Program-made: the position numbers and the translations under genes
In this document: in pieces, positions 6,948 through 8,412 of the stretch
Numbering within the stretch: the stretch's first letter is position 1
How the letters are laid out: each line of letters starts with the position of its first letter
Assembly (NCBI GenBank): GCA_051275515.1
Contig: JBNMOT010000144.1
Location: 1-8,412 of the forward strand
DNA: 8,412 nt
Direction: 5' to 3'
Origin: Oleispira sp051275515
GTDB lineage: Bacteria; Pseudomonadota; Gammaproteobacteria; Pseudomonadales; Oceanobacteraceae
The notes under the pieces: model-generated
Told to the model about the DNA's origin: nothing
The model's database searches: none
Seen by the model: only the letters and a program-made list of their open reading frames with translations

Positions 6948-8231
6948 TTACAAACCACAACCTGTGACTTTCACAGGGTCTAATAAGTACTCATAGCGGG
7001 CATCCGTTAAAGACGTAATAAAGCAGACCAAAGCCTCTACTTCGCCATCGTTCAAGTTTTGCTTACTTTTACCTAAAATTTCATGTGCAATATTGTCATT
7101 AATTTCTGCAGCGGCCCAAGGCAGGCCCGTTTCTGGATTGTTAACCCCACCCGCAGACACATTAATAGCAAGGTCTTTAGCGTGTTGATAAAAACGAATT
7201 ACCGTTTCTAGTTCATTGAAAACACCGTTATGCATATAAGGGGCAGTGACCGCGACATTTCGCAGGGTAGGTACTTTGAACTTGCCTTTTTCAGATTCGC
7301 TAGTGACCACTGGATTATTTAACAAACCTGCGTCTAACGTTGTAACACCATTATATTCACGCAACTGTGTATTCACGGGGATACCAATATTATGGAATTC
7401 AAAACTGGTAAATAGCTCATTTTTAATTCGAAGAGGCTCTAACTGATGGCAGGCCGCACAGGTTAGATTACTGCTAAAAAACAATACCTGTCCTGTTAAT
7501 GCCTTTGAAGAAATCGGAAATTCATAATAATTTTCATCACTAAAATTTAAAAAAGTTCTATCATACTTAGAATCAAACGGCGCAAATTCATCGGTTTTTT
7601 CAAACTCACCTATGTTTTCAGCCATCGCAGCATAAGCCGTATTGGCATCATCAAAAACATGACTGCCATAGATTTTTTCAAAGCCTTCTATATAAGTCTG
7701 GTTTTCTTTTAATCGCTCAACCACCGCGGCCTTACTCGGCATATTCATTTCACGTGCATTAGTAGGCGGCCCTTCTGCCTGTGCTTTTAAATCCACCGCT
7801 CTGCCATCCAAAAACTGTCCTCCCATAAAGCCTTCATAAGCACCGATATTAAGATCCGTCATTATCTTGTTAGAGCGCTGACGCACACCTTTATAAAAGT
7901 CAGGACTAAACGCGGCATACGCAGCAGTGGGGGCATTACGATCGCCAATTGAGACTTGGTCATCGCCTAATGAACCCGCACCCGCGACTAAACCATGGCC
8001 TGTATTGATGCTCGAGTTATTCGTTCTATTATCGATAAAACCTTTGTCGGGGCTATGGCAAGTCGCGCAAGATTGAGTGCGCTCTAGAGATAAGTTTTTA
8101 TCAGAAAATAATAGTTCACCAAGCTCTGCTTTCGTTGTTTGTGGCGTACTACTCGATGAACCTCCCCCACAGGCAGTTAAACAAATGGCGGTAATACCTA
8201 ATAACATTAAGCTAAAGAGAAGCTTCGTCAT
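6948..8231 (-). CDS. Diheme cytochrome c peroxidase (CCP/MauG) family lipoprotein
   Basis: A lipid-anchored, periplasm-facing diheme c-type protein; family members reduce hydrogen peroxide or oxidise a partner protein. Numbering is from ATG 8229-8231 (427 residues). Lipobox LTAC gives lipidated Cys21, followed by a Gly/Ser linker. Heme motif 1 is CATCH (55-59) and heme motif 2 is CAACH (258-262). NTGHG supplies His79, matching the distal His of the peroxidatic heme, and APYMHNG (330-336) supplies Met333, matching the distal Met of classical CCPs where MauG uses Tyr. The family motif FWDGRA reads FLDGRA here (Leu141), so the Trp between the hemes is absent. Cys403 and Cys425 may form a C-terminal disulfide. 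The upstream ATG at 8235-8237 would add two residues, but its ribosome site would touch the start codon, so I prefer 8231. It is the first gene of a likely operon with the TonB receptor. Substrate unknown; a plain peroxidase or a protein-modifying oxidase are both possible. Confidence 0.92.
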   Translation of the reverse strand: MTKLLFSLMLLGITAICLTACGGGSSSSTPQTTKAELGELLFSDKNLSLERTQSCATCHSPDKGFIDNRTNNSSINTGHGLVAGAGSLGDDQVSIGDRNAPTAAYAAFSPDFYKGVRQRSNKIMTDLNIGAYEGFMGGQFLDGRAVDLKAQAEGPPTNAREMNMPSKAAVVERLKENQTYIEGFEKIYGSHVFDDANTAYAAMAENIGEFEKTDEFAPFDSKYDRTFLNFSDENYYEFPISSKALTGQVLFFSSNLTCAACHQLEPLRIKNELFTSFEFHNIGIPVNTQLREYNGVTTLDAGLLNNPVVTSESEKGKFKVPTLRNVAVTAPYMHNGVFNELETVIRFYQHAKDLAINVSAGGVNNPETGLPWAAAEINDNIAHEILGKSKQNLNDGEVEALVCFITSLTDARYEYLLDPVKVTGCGL

Positions 8232-8237
8232 GATCAT

Positions 8238-8241
8238 TCCT
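8238..8241 (-). promoter_or_regulatory. Ribosome binding site deciding the peroxidase start
   Basis: On the minus strand AGGA directly abuts the ATG at 8235-8237, leaving no spacing, but stands 6 bases from the ATG at 8229-8231. Normal Shine-Dalgarno spacing therefore favours the second ATG, giving a protein that begins MTKLLF, a better lipoprotein signal start than MIMTKLL. Confidence 0.6.
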
Positions 8242-8344
8242 ACTTGGCGTAATAACTATTTATTTCTAATACACTGATCTTGATATTTTACGAATAAGGT
8301 CAAATCCCTAATAAGTTTCGAATACTACTCTATTCCCAAACAAA

Positions 8345-8363
8345 TGTAATGAGATTAATTATC
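8345..8363. promoter_or_regulatory. Candidate Fur box upstream of the peroxidase/TonB receptor genes
   Basis: TGTAATGAGATTAATTATC matches the 19-base Fur consensus GATAATGATAATCATTATC at 14 positions, including the last six bases and the TAATGA core of the first half. It lies about 115 bases upstream of the peroxidase start in AT-rich DNA. Fur control would fit a TonB receptor operon. AT-rich sequence gives partial matches by chance, and no convincing promoter pair is visible between the site and the gene (TTGACC, complement of 8298-8303, lacks a good -10), so this is a candidate only. Confidence 0.4.
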
Positions 8364-8375
8364 ACCAGTTAATCT
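8352..8375. repeat. Inverted repeat in the peroxidase upstream region
   Basis: AGATTAA (8352-8358) and TTAATCT (8369-8375) are perfect 7-base inverted arms with a 10-base spacer. The left arm overlaps the candidate Fur box. It could be a regulator operator, for the peroxidase gene or for a gene beyond the window edge. Confidence 0.4.
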
Positions 8376-8378
8376 TAT

Positions 8379-8399
8379 TGCAAATCATTAATATTTGCA
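8379..8399. repeat. Second inverted repeat, operator-like
   Basis: TGCAAAT (8379-8385) and ATTTGCA (8393-8399) are perfect 7-base arms around the 7-base spacer CATTAAT. The centre-to-centre distance to the preceding repeat is about 25 bases. An overlapping 19-base stretch (8374-8392) matches the Fur consensus at 12 positions, which is weak. The regular 7-7-7 layout looks like a dimer-binding site, but no regulator is identified. Confidence 0.4.
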
Positions 8400-8412
8400 T
8401 TAACGTGTCGAT

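Noticed and set aside
6948..8231. Assignment of the peroxidase as MauG or MbnH
   Set aside because: It has the CCP-type distal Met in APYM rather than the MauG Tyr, and no methylamine or methanobactin genes are visible; only family-level naming is justified.

Overview
The window looks like chromosomal DNA of a marine-type gammaproteobacterium. The support is a PBP1B-type murein synthase with a UB2H domain, a PfkB-family adenosine kinase of the gammaproteobacterial kind, a TonB-dependent outer-membrane receptor, two lipoproteins with classical lipoboxes, moderately low G+C and AT-rich intergenic DNA. An Oceanospirillales-like source is my guess; no single gene proves it. I see no tRNA, rRNA, IS element, CRISPR array or phage gene. 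Genes fill the window densely and no gene-free stretch exceeds 300 bases.

Left part (1-3364): mrcB (PBP1B), read leftward and cut by the window edge, is divergent from a rightward adenosine kinase gene. They share a 101-base intergenic region. The kinase converges on the leftward genes at a 138-base gap, which holds a nested inverted repeat that fits an intrinsic terminator for the leftward genes.

Middle part (3503-4432): two small leftward genes. One encodes an unrecognised 113-residue lipoprotein. The other encodes a 159-residue NYN/PIN-like putative ribonuclease of the LabA/DUF88 type with all expected acidic residues.

Right part (4515-8412): the most interesting unit. A diheme cytochrome c peroxidase-family lipoprotein is followed, 105 bases downstream on the same strand, by a FecA-like TonB-dependent receptor. 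The DNA upstream of the peroxidase holds two inverted repeats and a 14/19 match to the Fur box. This suggests an iron-regulated pair in which the receptor imports a metal complex and the periplasm-facing diheme protein does redox chemistry linked to it. The peroxidase has both CxxCH motifs and the family distal ligands but has Leu where family members have the Trp between the hemes. The receptor has no ATG start: it would begin at TTG beside a T7 tract, and one extra T would fuse it to an upstream ATG.

I found no clearly new multi-gene defence or mobile system. The best candidates for something undescribed are the peroxidase/receptor pair with its odd residues and start, and the orphan lipoprotein.
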